DNA of 64,000 bases from Isosphaera sp. (GTDB lineage: Bacteria; Planctomycetota; Planctomycetia; Gemmatales; Gemmataceae). This document shows positions 25,135-33,217 of the stretch, piece after piece. Location: NCBI GenBank assembly GCA_013822345.1, contig PNKH01000007.1:54493-118492 (forward strand). Direction: 5' to 3'. A model generated the notes under the pieces. That model was given only the letters and a program-made list of their open reading frames with translations. It had not been told where the DNA came from and did no database searches. The stretch's first letter is position 1, and each line of letters starts with the position of its first letter. The position numbers and the translations under genes are program-made.

Positions 25135-28100
25135 ATGACCCTCCCCCGCTCGTTCCTCGCGGCCGTCCTGCTCGCCGCCGCGCCCGGGTTCGCCGCCGCC
25201 CAGACCCCGGTCGACAAGCTCCCCGACGGGGCGCAGGTCACCAAGCTCGACGTCCGGCCGGCGGCGGTCAAGGTGACCGGCCCGTTCGGGTACACGCAGC
25301 TGCTCGTCACCGCGACGCTCGACAACGGCGAGACCGCGGACGTGACCCGGCTCGCCGCGTTCGAGCTGCCGAAGGGCTTCACCCAGACCGCCGGCCTGGT
25401 CCGGGCGACCGCCGACGGGACCGGTGTCATCGGTATCACGGTCGGCGGGAAGAAGGTCGAGGTGCCGGCGACGGCGGCCGGGGTCGCGGCGACAGACGTG
25501 CCGGTCAGCTTCGTCACCGATGTCCAGCCGGTGCTGTCGAAGCTCGGGTGCAACGCCGGCACCTGCCACGGGGCGGCCCAGGGGAAGAACGGGTTCAAGC
25601 TGTCGCTCCGCGGGTACGACCCGCTGTTCGACTTCCGCGCCCTCACCGACGACCTGGAGGGCCGGCGGTTCAACCGGTCCGCCCCGGAGCGGAGCCTGAT
25701 GCTCCTGAAGCCGACCGGGGCCGTCCCGCACCAGGGCGGGGTGGCGATGCAGTTCGGCGACCCGAACTACGAGCTGGTCCTGCGGTGGATCGGCCAGGGG
25801 CTGAAGCTCGACCTCGGCGCTACCCGGGTCAAGTCGATCGAGGTGTTCCCGAAGGACCCGACCGTCAACCGGCTCGGGCAGCGGCAGCAGTTCGCGGTGC
25901 TCGCCACCTACGCCGACGGCCGGGTCCGGGACGTAACCGCCGAGGCGTTCCTGGAGAGCAGCAACACCGAGATCGCGACCGTCGACAAGACCGGCCTGGT
26001 GTCCGCGCTGCGCCGCGGCGAGGCGACGATGCTCGCCCGGTACGAGGGGGCGTACGCCGCGTCGACGGTCGTCGTGATGGGCGACCGGACCGGGTTCGCG
26101 TGGGAGCCGCGGCCGGTCCACAACTTCATCGACGAGCTGGTCGACGCGAAGCTGAAGAAGGTGAAGGTGCAGGCCAGCCCGCTGGCCGGGGACGAGGAGT
26201 TCGTCCGCCGCGTCCACCTCGACCTGACCGGGCTCCCGCCGTCGGCCGACGAGGTCCGGGCGTTCGTCGCCGACGGCCGCGACACGAGGGTCAAGCGGGA
26301 CGAGTTGGTCGACAAGCTGGTCGGGAGCGAGGCGTTCGTCGAGCACTGGACGAACAAGTGGGCGGACCTGTTGCAGGTGAACCGGAAGTTCCTCGGGCCG
26401 GCGGGGGCGGCGGCGTTCCGCGCCTGGATCCGGGACCGGGTGGCCGAGAACATGCCCTACGACAAGTTCGCCTACGAGGTGCTGACCGCGAGCGGGTCGA
26501 ACATGGCCAACCCGCCGGCGTCGTACTTCAAGATCCTCCGCACCCCCGACGACGTGATGGAGAACACGACGCAGCTGTTCCTGGCGGTGCGGTTCAACTG
26601 CAACAAGTGCCACGACCACCCGTTCGAGCGGTGGACCCAGGACCAGTACTTCAACCTGGCGGCGTACTTCGCCCAGGTGAGCCGGACCGACGACCCGAAG
26701 TACAAGGGGCAGAAGATCGGGGTGACCGCGGTCACCCCGCAGGGGTTCCCGGCGGCCGAGGTGATCGCCGACGCCAAGGCCGGGGACGTGAAGCACGAGC
26801 GGACCGGGGAGGTGGTCAAGCCGCAGTTCCCGTACCCCGTCGCCGCCGAGCTGCCGGCCGCCGACCCGCGGCGGGTGCAGGTCGCCCGGTGGGTCACCTC
26901 GGCGAAGAACCCGTACTTCGCCAAGAGCTACGTCAATCGCATTTGGGGCTACCTGCTCGGGGTCGGGATCATCGAGCCGCTGGACGACATCCGGGCCGGC
27001 AACCCGGCGACCAACCCGGAGCTGCTGGACAAGCTGACCGAGGAGTTCGTCGCCGGCGGGTTCGACGTGCGGAAGCTGATCAAGACGGTGTGCAAGAGCC
27101 GGACGTACCAGTTGTCGGTCGCCACCAACAGGTGGAACAAGGACGACGAGATCAACTACTCGCACGCCCTGGCCCGGCGGCTGCCGGCGGAGGTGCTGTT
27201 CGACGCGATCCACAAGGCGACCGGGTCGGCGAGCAAGATCCCGGGGCTCCCGCCGGGGTCGCGGGCGGCGCAGCTAGTGGACAGCAGCGTCGAGCTGCCG
27301 GGCGGGTTCCTGGACCTGCTCGGCAAGCCGGTGCGGGAGAGCGCGTGCGAGTGCGAGCGGACCGGCGGGCTGAACCTCGGGCCGATCCTGGCGATGGTGA
27401 ACGGGCCGATCGTCGGGGACGCGGTGCGGGACCCGGAGAACCGGATCAACAAGCTGGCCCTGGCCGAGAAGGACGACGGCAAGGTGGTGGACGAGATCTA
27501 CCTGTCGGTGCTGAACCGGCTGCCGCGGAAGGGGGAGCGGGAGGCCGGGGTCGCGGCGCTGCGGGCGGCCGACAAGGACCTCGCCGCGATGAAGGCCGAG
27601 CACCAGGCGAAGGCGGCCGCGTTCACGGAGTATTCGAAGACGCTGGACGACAAGCAGAAGGCGTGGGAGGCCGGGCTGCGGACGATGAAGCCGACGGAGT
27701 GGACGGCGGTCGAGGTGCACCGGGCGAACTCGCAGCACGGCCCGCCGGCGACGCGGGTGCCCGGGGCGACGCTGACGGTCGGCAAGGACGGGACGGTGAC
27801 CGCGAGCGGCAAGCTCGACTCCCGGGACGTGTACACGGTGGTGGGCCTGGCCGACCCGGGGGCCCCGGTGACGGCGATCCGGCTGGAGGCGCTGTCCGAC
27901 CCGGGCCTGCCGGCGAAGGGGCCGGGCCGGGCGGACAACGGGAACTTCGTGCTGAGCGAGTTCCGGGTGAACGCCCGGCCGCTGGACCGGCCGGACGCGA
28001 ACGCCCCGGCGGTGAAGCTGACGGCGGTCGCCCAGACGTTCCAGCAGGAGGGGTTCGCGGCGGCGCGGGCGGTGGACGGGGACCGGGCGACCGGGTGGGC

Positions 28101-28503
28101 GGTGGCCCCGCAGCTGGGCCGGGACCACGCGGCGGTGTTCAGGTTCGAGAAGCCGGTCGGCGGCCCGGCCGGGGTGGCGCTGACGGTGCAGCTGGACCAC
28201 GAGTACCAGCAGGCGGCGAACCACGTGATCGGGAAGTTCCGGCTGTCGGTGACGACGGACCCGAACCCGCGGCTGGGGAGCCCGCTGACGCCGGAGCAGA
28301 CGGCGGTGCTGGCGACGCCGCCGGAGGCGCGGACGGCGGAGCAGAAGGCGAAGTTCCGGGCGCTGTACCTGGCGCAGGACAGGGAGTACCAGCGGCTGCA
28401 GGCGGAGGCGGCGAACGCCCCGCCGGCGGACGCCCGGGTGCTGGGGGCGCAGGACCTGGTGTGGGCGCTGATCAACAGCCCGGCGTTCCTGTTCAACCGC
28501 TGA
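25135..28503 (+). CDS. Large secreted DUF1549/DUF1553 protein with Big2-like domains
   Basis: A 1122-residue exported protein (signal peptide MTLPRSFLAAVLLAAAPG, ending AAAQ). Two immunoglobulin-like Big2-type regions occur, near residues 35-120 (LLVTATLDNGETADVTRL) and 235-325 (FAVLATYADGRVRDVTAEAF). Between them, CNAGTCHG resembles a cytochrome-type haem or metal site. DUF1549 (RRVHLDLTGLPPSADEVRAF) includes CNKCHDHPF, a CxxCH motif. DUF1553 (KSYVNRIWGYLLGVGI) and a helical C-terminal extension follow. It is probably cotranscribed with the PSCyt1-WD40 gene upstream. Role in extracellular or periplasmic substrate oxidation is inference. Confidence 0.88.
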   Translation: MTLPRSFLAAVLLAAAPGFAAAQTPVDKLPDGAQVTKLDVRPAAVKVTGPFGYTQLLVTATLDNGETADVTRLAAFELPKGFTQTAGLVRATADGTGVIGITVGGKKVEVPATAAGVAATDVPVSFVTDVQPVLSKLGCNAGTCHGAAQGKNGFKLSLRGYDPLFDFRALTDDLEGRRFNRSAPERSLMLLKPTGAVPHQGGVAMQFGDPNYELVLRWIGQGLKLDLGATRVKSIEVFPKDPTVNRLGQRQQFAVLATYADGRVRDVTAEAFLESSNTEIATVDKTGLVSALRRGEATMLARYEGAYAASTVVVMGDRTGFAWEPRPVHNFIDELVDAKLKKVKVQASPLAGDEEFVRRVHLDLTGLPPSADEVRAFVADGRDTRVKRDELVDKLVGSEAFVEHWTNKWADLLQVNRKFLGPAGAAAFRAWIRDRVAENMPYDKFAYEVLTASGSNMANPPASYFKILRTPDDVMENTTQLFLAVRFNCNKCHDHPFERWTQDQYFNLAAYFAQVSRTDDPKYKGQKIGVTAVTPQGFPAAEVIADAKAGDVKHERTGEVVKPQFPYPVAAELPAADPRRVQVARWVTSAKNPYFAKSYVNRIWGYLLGVGIIEPLDDIRAGNPATNPELLDKLTEEFVAGGFDVRKLIKTVCKSRTYQLSVATNRWNKDDEINYSHALARRLPAEVLFDAIHKATGSASKIPGLPPGSRAAQLVDSSVELPGGFLDLLGKPVRESACECERTGGLNLGPILAMVNGPIVGDAVRDPENRINKLALAEKDDGKVVDEIYLSVLNRLPRKGEREAGVAALRAADKDLAAMKAEHQAKAAAFTEYSKTLDDKQKAWEAGLRTMKPTEWTAVEVHRANSQHGPPATRVPGATLTVGKDGTVTASGKLDSRDVYTVVGLADPGAPVTAIRLEALSDPGLPAKGPGRADNGNFVLSEFRVNARPLDRPDANAPAVKLTAVAQTFQQEGFAAARAVDGDRATGWAVAPQLGRDHAAVFRFEKPVGGPAGVALTVQLDHEYQQAANHVIGKFRLSVTTDPNPRLGSPLTPEQTAVLATPPEARTAEQKAKFRALYLAQDREYQRLQAEAANAPPADARVLGAQDLVWALINSPAFLFNR

Positions 28504-28530
28504 CCTGGAGCGCCCCGGTTGTTCGGGTAT

Positions 28531-28593
28531 GGGCCGACGAGCCCGCGGCGCGAGCAAGGGCACCCCTTGCTCGCGCCGCGGGCTCGTCGGCCC
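28531..28593. repeat. Long inverted repeat, family M
   Basis: Perfect 30-base arms (28531-28560 and 28564-28593) with a 3-base loop, starting GGGCCGACGAGCCCGCGGCG. It lies between two plus-strand genes, 28 bases after the DUF1553 gene stop. Confidence 0.93.
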
Positions 28594-28618
28594 ACGGTTT
28601 CCAGTCGGGGGCGACCGG

Positions 28619-29596
28619 ATGGCGTCCGTGTGCGACCTCGCCGCCTCCCTGCCCGGGGAACTCGACCTCCTCGCCGCGGTCGCGGCCGACCCGGCCGACG
28701 ACACCGTCAAACTCGTCTACGCGGACTGGCTGGACGAGCACGACGACCCGCGCGGGCCGTTCCTCCGCCGGTTCGTGTCCGCGGCCCGGGCCGGCACCGA
28801 CCTCCCGGAACCGGCCGTCGGGACCATCGGCTGGCGGCAGATCGTCGGGGTCACACTCGAAATTCGCCTCCGCTCCCACGGGCTGACCGCCCACCGGGAC
28901 GCGATCTTCCGGGTCGCCCGGCCGGCGGTGGCGATCCACACCGAGCCGGCCCGTACCGCCGACCTCCCGGTCGGCGGGTCCCAGTTCGGCGGCCTCCCGA
29001 GCCTGCCCGCGGGCGCGGGGTGGCCGCGGTGCGAGGAGGCGCCGCTCGAGTTCCTCGCCCAGTTCGACCTCGCCGAGTTACGCCGGACCGTCGCCGGCCG
29101 GGCGCTCCCGCCGGCCGGGCTGATGTCGTTCTTCGTCTACCACGACTACGACCGGGACGCGTTCGGCGGCCCGGACAGCCGCGGGGTCCCCGGCGGCCTC
29201 CGGATCATCCACACCCCGCCCGGCGCCGAGTTGGTGGCCGTGGACCCGCCGGACGACTACGCCGAGGTTCACGGGCGGCCACCCGGGCCGTGTCGGCTGA
29301 CATTGACCGACGGCCTCGACGTGCCGGAGTCTGCCGCCGGGTGGCCGGAGTTCGACGACCGCGGCGCGTGGTCGTCACTCGTCCGCCACGCCGACCACCA
29401 GCTCTTCGGGTACACGCACGTCACGGTCCTGGCCGAGGACCCGACCCCCGGCCCGGACTGGGAACAACTGGTCCGGTTCGACTCCGACCGCAACCTGCGG
29501 TGGGGGTGGGGCGACGGTCACCGGCTGTTCTGGTACATCAGGAGTGCCGACCTGCGTGCGGGCCGGTTCGACGACACCGTCGCGATCGACGGGTAG
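28619..29596 (+). CDS. TIGR02996-DUF1963 protein
   Basis: A 325-residue protein. The N-terminal segment LLAAVAADPADDTVKLVYADWLDEH is the TIGR02996 domain. The C-terminal two-thirds resemble DUF1963 (YwqG-like): SQFGGLPSLPAGAGWPRC, then EFLAQFDLAELRR and LPPAGLMSFFVYHDYD. DUF1963 proteins have no settled function. The ATG at 28619-28621 is chosen because the longer upstream frame runs through the palindrome at 28531. No signal peptide is present. Confidence 0.78.
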   Translation: MASVCDLAASLPGELDLLAAVAADPADDTVKLVYADWLDEHDDPRGPFLRRFVSAARAGTDLPEPAVGTIGWRQIVGVTLEIRLRSHGLTAHRDAIFRVARPAVAIHTEPARTADLPVGGSQFGGLPSLPAGAGWPRCEEAPLEFLAQFDLAELRRTVAGRALPPAGLMSFFVYHDYDRDAFGGPDSRGVPGGLRIIHTPPGAELVAVDPPDDYAEVHGRPPGPCRLTLTDGLDVPESAAGWPEFDDRGAWSSLVRHADHQLFGYTHVTVLAEDPTPGPDWEQLVRFDSDRNLRWGWGDGHRLFWYIRSADLRAGRFDDTVAIDG

Positions 29597-29623
29597 CCGG
29601 TAACCCGCGTCCGGAGGCGGTCC

Positions 29624-30295
29624 ATGCAGCGGCTCATCCAGGGCATCCACCAGTTCCGGCAGGACACGTTCCGCCCGCTCCAGGGGCTGTTCGAGGAGCT
29701 CGCCAAGGGCCAGAACCCGGACACCCTGTTCATCACCTGCTCCGACTCCCGCATCGACCCGAACCTCCTCACCCAGTCCAAGCCCGGCGACCTGTTCATC
29801 CTCCGGAACGCCGGGAACATCGTCCCCCCGAACGGGGCCGCCAACGGCGGGGAGGCGGCGACCATCGAGTTCGCGGTCGCCGGCCTCGGGGTCCGGGACG
29901 TGGTCGTCTGCGGGCACACCCACTGCGGGGCGATGAAGGGGCTGCTCGAGCCGGAGGCGGTCGCCGCCCTCCCGGCCGTCGCCGACTGGCTCCGGCACGC
30001 CGAGACCACCACCCGCATCGTCCGCGACAACTACGCCCACCTGTCCGGCACCCCGCTCCTGACCGCGACCGCGCAGGAGAACGTCCTGGTCCAGCTCGAG
30101 CACCTCCGCACCCTCCCGGCCGTCGCCTCCCGGCTGGTCAAGGGGGACCTGAAGCTGCACGGGTGGGTGTACAAGATCGAGACCGGCGAGGTGTTCGCCT
30201 ACGACCCGCAGCCCGGCCAGTTCGTCCCGCTCGCCGAGTACCGGTTCCCGGACAGCGAGGCGGCCGTCCGCCGCCGCGCGTCCCACCTCATCTGA
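29624..30295 (+). CDS. Beta-carbonic anhydrase
   Basis: A 223-residue zinc enzyme interconverting CO2 and bicarbonate. Zinc ligands are Cys39, His98 and Cys101, in FITCSDSRI and [11 protein letters not shown]. The Asp41-Arg43 dyad is present, and NAGNIVPP and the late [16 protein letters not shown] also match the family. Length is normal and no signal peptide is seen, so it is cytoplasmic. It starts 27 bases after the DUF1963 gene and ends 17 bases before the PilT-like gene, so the three may be one operon. Confidence 0.93.
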   Translation: MQRLIQGIHQFRQDTFRPLQGLFEELAKGQNPDTLFITCSDSRIDPNLLTQSKPGDLFILRNAGNIVPPNGAANGGEAATIEFAVAGLGVRDVVVCGHTHCGAMKGLLEPEAVAALPAVADWLRHAETTTRIVRDNYAHLSGTPLLTATAQENVLVQLEHLRTLPAVASRLVKGDLKLHGWVYKIETGEVFAYDPQPGQFVPLAEYRFPDSEAAVRRRASHLI

Positions 30296-30312
30296 CCCGA
30301 CCAGGTGAGCCG

Positions 30313-31395
30313 ATGTCCGACCCCGCGGTCCACGACACCCTCCGCCGGTGGCTCGAGTGGGCGGCGCAAGTCGGGGCGTCCGACCTCCACCTCGCGGTCG
30401 GGCACCCGCCGGTCGTCCGCCTCCACGGCGAGCTGACCGAACTCCCCGAACCGCCACTGACCGCCGACCAGGCCGGGCCGCTCCTCGCCTCCGTCTGCAC
30501 CCCGGAGACGCTCGCCCGGTTCCGTGACACCCGCAACGCCGACTTCTCGTTCGAGTGCGCGGTCGACGGCCGCCCCGCCCGGTTCCGCGCCGCCCTGTTC
30601 CACGCCGGCGGGCACCCCGGCGGCTGCTTCCGCGTCATCCCCGACGCCATCCCCGACCTCGACTGGGCCGGCTTCCCGCACGCCCTCGCCGCCCGGCTCA
30701 CCGGCCTCCGCGACGGGCTGGTCCTCGTCACCGGGGCGACCGGGTCCGGGAAGACGACCACCCTGGCGATGCTGGTGAACGACCTGAACCGGGCCGGCGG
30801 GGTGCGGGTGGTGACGGTCGAGGAGCCGGTCGAGTACCTGTTCCCGCGGGTCGCCACCTCGGTCGTCACCCAGCGGGAGGTCGGGGCGGACGTGCTCGGC
30901 TTCGCCGACGGGCTGAAGCACGCCCTCCGCCAGGACCCGGACGTGATCCTCGTCGGCGAGGTGCGGGACCCCGAGACCGCCCGGATGTGCCTGAGCGCCG
31001 CCGAGACCGGGCACCTGGTGTTCGCCACCCTCCACACCCGCGACGCGAAGGGGGCCGTCACCCGCTTCCCGGACTTCTTCCCGCAGGAGTCGCAGGCCGG
31101 CGTCCGCGGGCAGCTGGCGATGAGCCTGCGGGCGGTGGTGAGCCAGCGGCTGCTGCCCGGGGTGGAGCGCGGCGGCCGCCGGCACCTCGCCCTGGAGGTG
31201 CTGTGGAACACCCACCCGATCGCCAGCGCGGTCCGCACCGGCAAGGTCGAGAGCATCGACAACTACCTCGTCACCGGCCGGGACGAGGGGATGGTGGGCT
31301 TCGACGAGTCGGTGCGGCGGCTGCTGCGGGCCGGCTTGGTCTCCCGCGAGGTGGCCGAGCGGAACGTGTCCGACGTGTCCGTGCTCCTCCGCTGA
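30313..31395 (+). CDS. pilT: PilT-like type IV pilus retraction ATPase
   Basis: A 360-residue secretion-type ATPase. The N-terminal domain starts WAAQVGASDLHLAVGHPPVV, as in PilT. Walker A GATGSGKTT lies at about residues 142-150, the Asp box includes TVEEPVEYLF, Walker B is DPDVILVGEVRDPETA, and the His box is FATLHTRDA. The typical PilT AIRNLIRE-type tail is not evident, so PilU or a twin-arginine-independent paralogue cannot be excluded. No pilin or pilus-assembly gene is adjacent. Confidence 0.88.
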   Translation: MSDPAVHDTLRRWLEWAAQVGASDLHLAVGHPPVVRLHGELTELPEPPLTADQAGPLLASVCTPETLARFRDTRNADFSFECAVDGRPARFRAALFHAGGHPGGCFRVIPDAIPDLDWAGFPHALAARLTGLRDGLVLVTGATGSGKTTTLAMLVNDLNRAGGVRVVTVEEPVEYLFPRVATSVVTQREVGADVLGFADGLKHALRQDPDVILVGEVRDPETARMCLSAAETGHLVFATLHTRDAKGAVTRFPDFFPQESQAGVRGQLAMSLRAVVSQRLLPGVERGGRRHLALEVLWNTHPIASAVRTGKVESIDNYLVTGRDEGMVGFDESVRRLLRAGLVSREVAERNVSDVSVLLR

Positions 31396-31398
31396 CCG

Positions 31399-31546
31399 GC
31401 CAGGGCCGTTCGGTGTGGGGGGCGGGGTCGGTGTCACCCGCTCCCTGACGGTCGGGGTTCGCCAGCCACCAAGGCGAACCGCGACCGTCAGGGAGCGGGT
31501 GCGACACCGCCCAGACCGCCCAGCCCCCACACCGAACGGCCCTGGC
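31399..31546. repeat. Nested long inverted repeat, family B
   Basis: The inner pair carries the family B core (CACCCGCTCCCTGACGGTC) and pairs with 31473-31507. An outer pair, 31399-31420 with 31525-31546, is 22 bases long and perfectly complementary. The outer left arm begins four bases after the PilT stop codon. Confidence 0.92.
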
Positions 31547-31661
31547 TGACCGGCCGTCCCTCTCACTTCGGCCCGGGAATTGCTGCCGTTCCGGCGCTCG
31601 ATCCGTCGCCCCGGTCGCCGCGTGCGCCCGCCGGCCGCCGGGTCGCTCACGGAGGCCGACC

Positions 31662-31826
31662 ATGTCTGGCGGCGGGGGCGGGGGCGGACTGTTCGGGAAC
31701 CTCGGCGGACTCGGCCCGAAGGGGCAGTTCGGGGCGTGGCCCGGGTGCGGGTGCAGCGGGTGCGTCATGGTGATCGCCGGCATCCTGCTCGTGTTCGCGG
31801 GCGGGATCCGGATGCTCGGCTTCTGA
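31662..31826 (+). CDS. 54-residue glycine/cysteine-rich membrane protein
   Basis: A small protein starting MSGGGGGGGLFGNLGGLG. Residues 29-34 form a CGCSGC cluster, followed directly by a transmembrane helix (VMVIAGILLVFAGGIRML). A GGAGG at 31651-31655, six bases before the ATG, is one of the best ribosome-binding sites in the window and supports a real gene despite its length. It is followed by a two-helix membrane protein and a double-PDZ protein on the same strand. Cysteine cluster role (metal or lipid attachment) is unknown. Confidence 0.62.
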   Translation: MSGGGGGGGLFGNLGGLGPKGQFGAWPGCGCSGCVMVIAGILLVFAGGIRMLGF

Positions 31827-31858
31827 CCCGGCCGCGGGGCCGCAACCGGAGGGACGGC

Positions 31859-32167
31859 ATGCGCGCGCTGTGCGGGGCGGTCATCGCCGCCGGGGCCCTG
31901 ATCGGCCTCGGCCTCACCGCCCTCGGGATCGGGACCCGGTACGCCGACCCGGCGGCGCTCCCGCGCGGCCCCGACGGCCAGCCGGCGTTCATCAAGATCG
32001 GGCAGATGGACGGGTCGCTGGCGTTCGTCCTGGTGTTCCTCACCGCCGTCGCGGTGATCGGCCTGGGGATCGCGTTCCTCGGGCTGGCGTACCACCACGC
32101 CCGGCGGGAGCGGGAGTACCAGTGGGAGCGGGAGCGGGCGGCGGCCCAGCAGCGGACCACGGTCTGA
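31859..32167 (+). CDS. Small two-helix membrane protein
   Basis: A 102-residue protein with two transmembrane segments (LCGAVIAAGALIGLGLTALGI and FVLVFLTAVAVIGLGIAFLGL) joined by a roughly 25-residue polar loop. A basic, likely cytoplasmic, tail (HHARREREYQWERERAA) follows. GGAGGG lies about six bases before the ATG at 31859. It sits 32 bases after the 54-residue protein gene and 27 bases before the PDZ gene, so the three probably form an operon. Function unknown. Confidence 0.68.
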   Translation: MRALCGAVIAAGALIGLGLTALGIGTRYADPAALPRGPDGQPAFIKIGQMDGSLAFVLVFLTAVAVIGLGIAFLGLAYHHARREREYQWERERAAAQQRTTV

Positions 32168-32194
32168 CCCGGCCGGCGGAACGGGGGGAGTCCG

Positions 32195-33199
32195 ATGGCG
32201 ACGAGCAAGAAGCCGGGGGGCGGGAAGTCGGCCGCGGGGGGTGAGAAGCCGGCCGCCCGCGGCCGCACCACCCGGCCGAAGGCGGACGAACCCGTCGCCG
32301 ACCTCGAGGTCACGGCGGTCGAGCTGTCCGCGGGCCCCGACCCGGTCGCGCGGCCGGCGGGCGACGGCGGCCTGGCGGCCGCGACCGCCGCCCTCCGGGA
32401 GTCGGCCGGCGACCTGGCCAAGGCGACCGACGCCCTCCGGGCCGCGACCCGGGACGTGCGGGCCCTGCGTGCCGAGTTGGACGAGCTGCGGGGCCACGTC
32501 CGATCGGTGGTGAAGGAGGCCGCGGACGGCCTCGCCGGGGTCCGCCGGCTGCGGACCGGGGCGGAGGCCGCCACCGAGCAGGTCGCCGCCCTGAAGGAGG
32601 AGGCGGCCGGGCTCGGCGAGCGTCTGGGCGAGTTGCGGCAGGAGGCCGGGCGGCCGGCGGCCGAGCCGGGGAACCGGCTCGGGGTCGAGGTCGACCACGG
32701 GGTGGTGGTCGCCGAGGTGCTGCCGGGCGGGATGGCGGCGACCGCCGGGCTCGTCCACGGGGACGTGGTCGAGTCGGTGAACGGGACCCCGGTCCACACC
32801 GCGGCCGGGTTTCGGGACGCGGTCCTGGGGGTGCCGGACGGGTCGGAGTTGACGGTCCGGATCCGCCGCGGCGGGTCGCCGCTGCACATGGTCGGGCGGG
32901 TCGGCCCGGCCGGGGAGGACGGGAACCGGGTCGGGGTGGTGGTCGACCCGGGGGTGGTGGTGACGGTGGTGACGCCCGCCAGCCCGGCGGCGGCCGCCGG
33001 CCTGGCCCGCGGGGACGTGATCGACCGCGCCGCCGGGCAGGAGGTCCACACCGGCGAGGACCTCCGCGCGGCCGTCCGGGCGGTCCGGCCGGGCGGCGAG
33101 ATCGCGCTCGCGGTCGCCCGGGACGGCGAGGTCCGCGAGGTCGTCGCCCGACTCGACCCGCCCGGCGGCGCGGGACCGGACGACGGGGGTAAGGGGTAA
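32195..33199 (+). CDS. Double-PDZ protein with helical linker
   Basis: A 334-residue protein. It has a Lys/Gly/Ala-rich disordered start, then a coiled-coil-prone stretch (about residues 55-150, AALRESAGDLAKATDALRAATR...). Two PDZ domains follow (GVVVAEVLPGGMAATAGLVHGDVV and VVVTVVTPASPAAAAGLARGDVI). No trypsin-like protease domain is present, unlike DegP/HtrA. PDZ domains usually bind exposed C-termini. The upstream membrane genes suggest work at the envelope, but no signal peptide is seen. Confidence 0.75.
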   Translation: MATSKKPGGGKSAAGGEKPAARGRTTRPKADEPVADLEVTAVELSAGPDPVARPAGDGGLAAATAALRESAGDLAKATDALRAATRDVRALRAELDELRGHVRSVVKEAADGLAGVRRLRTGAEAATEQVAALKEEAAGLGERLGELRQEAGRPAAEPGNRLGVEVDHGVVVAEVLPGGMAATAGLVHGDVVESVNGTPVHTAAGFRDAVLGVPDGSELTVRIRRGGSPLHMVGRVGPAGEDGNRVGVVVDPGVVVTVVTPASPAAAAGLARGDVIDRAAGQEVHTGEDLRAAVRAVRPGGEIALAVARDGEVREVVARLDPPGGAGPDDGGKG

Positions 33200-33217
33200 C
33201 GGGCCCGGCTCCGCACC

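Noticed and set aside
24886..28503. Earlier start for the large DUF1549 protein
   Set aside because: Upstream codons overlap the preceding gene and the family E palindrome; the ATG at 25135 opens a standard signal peptide.
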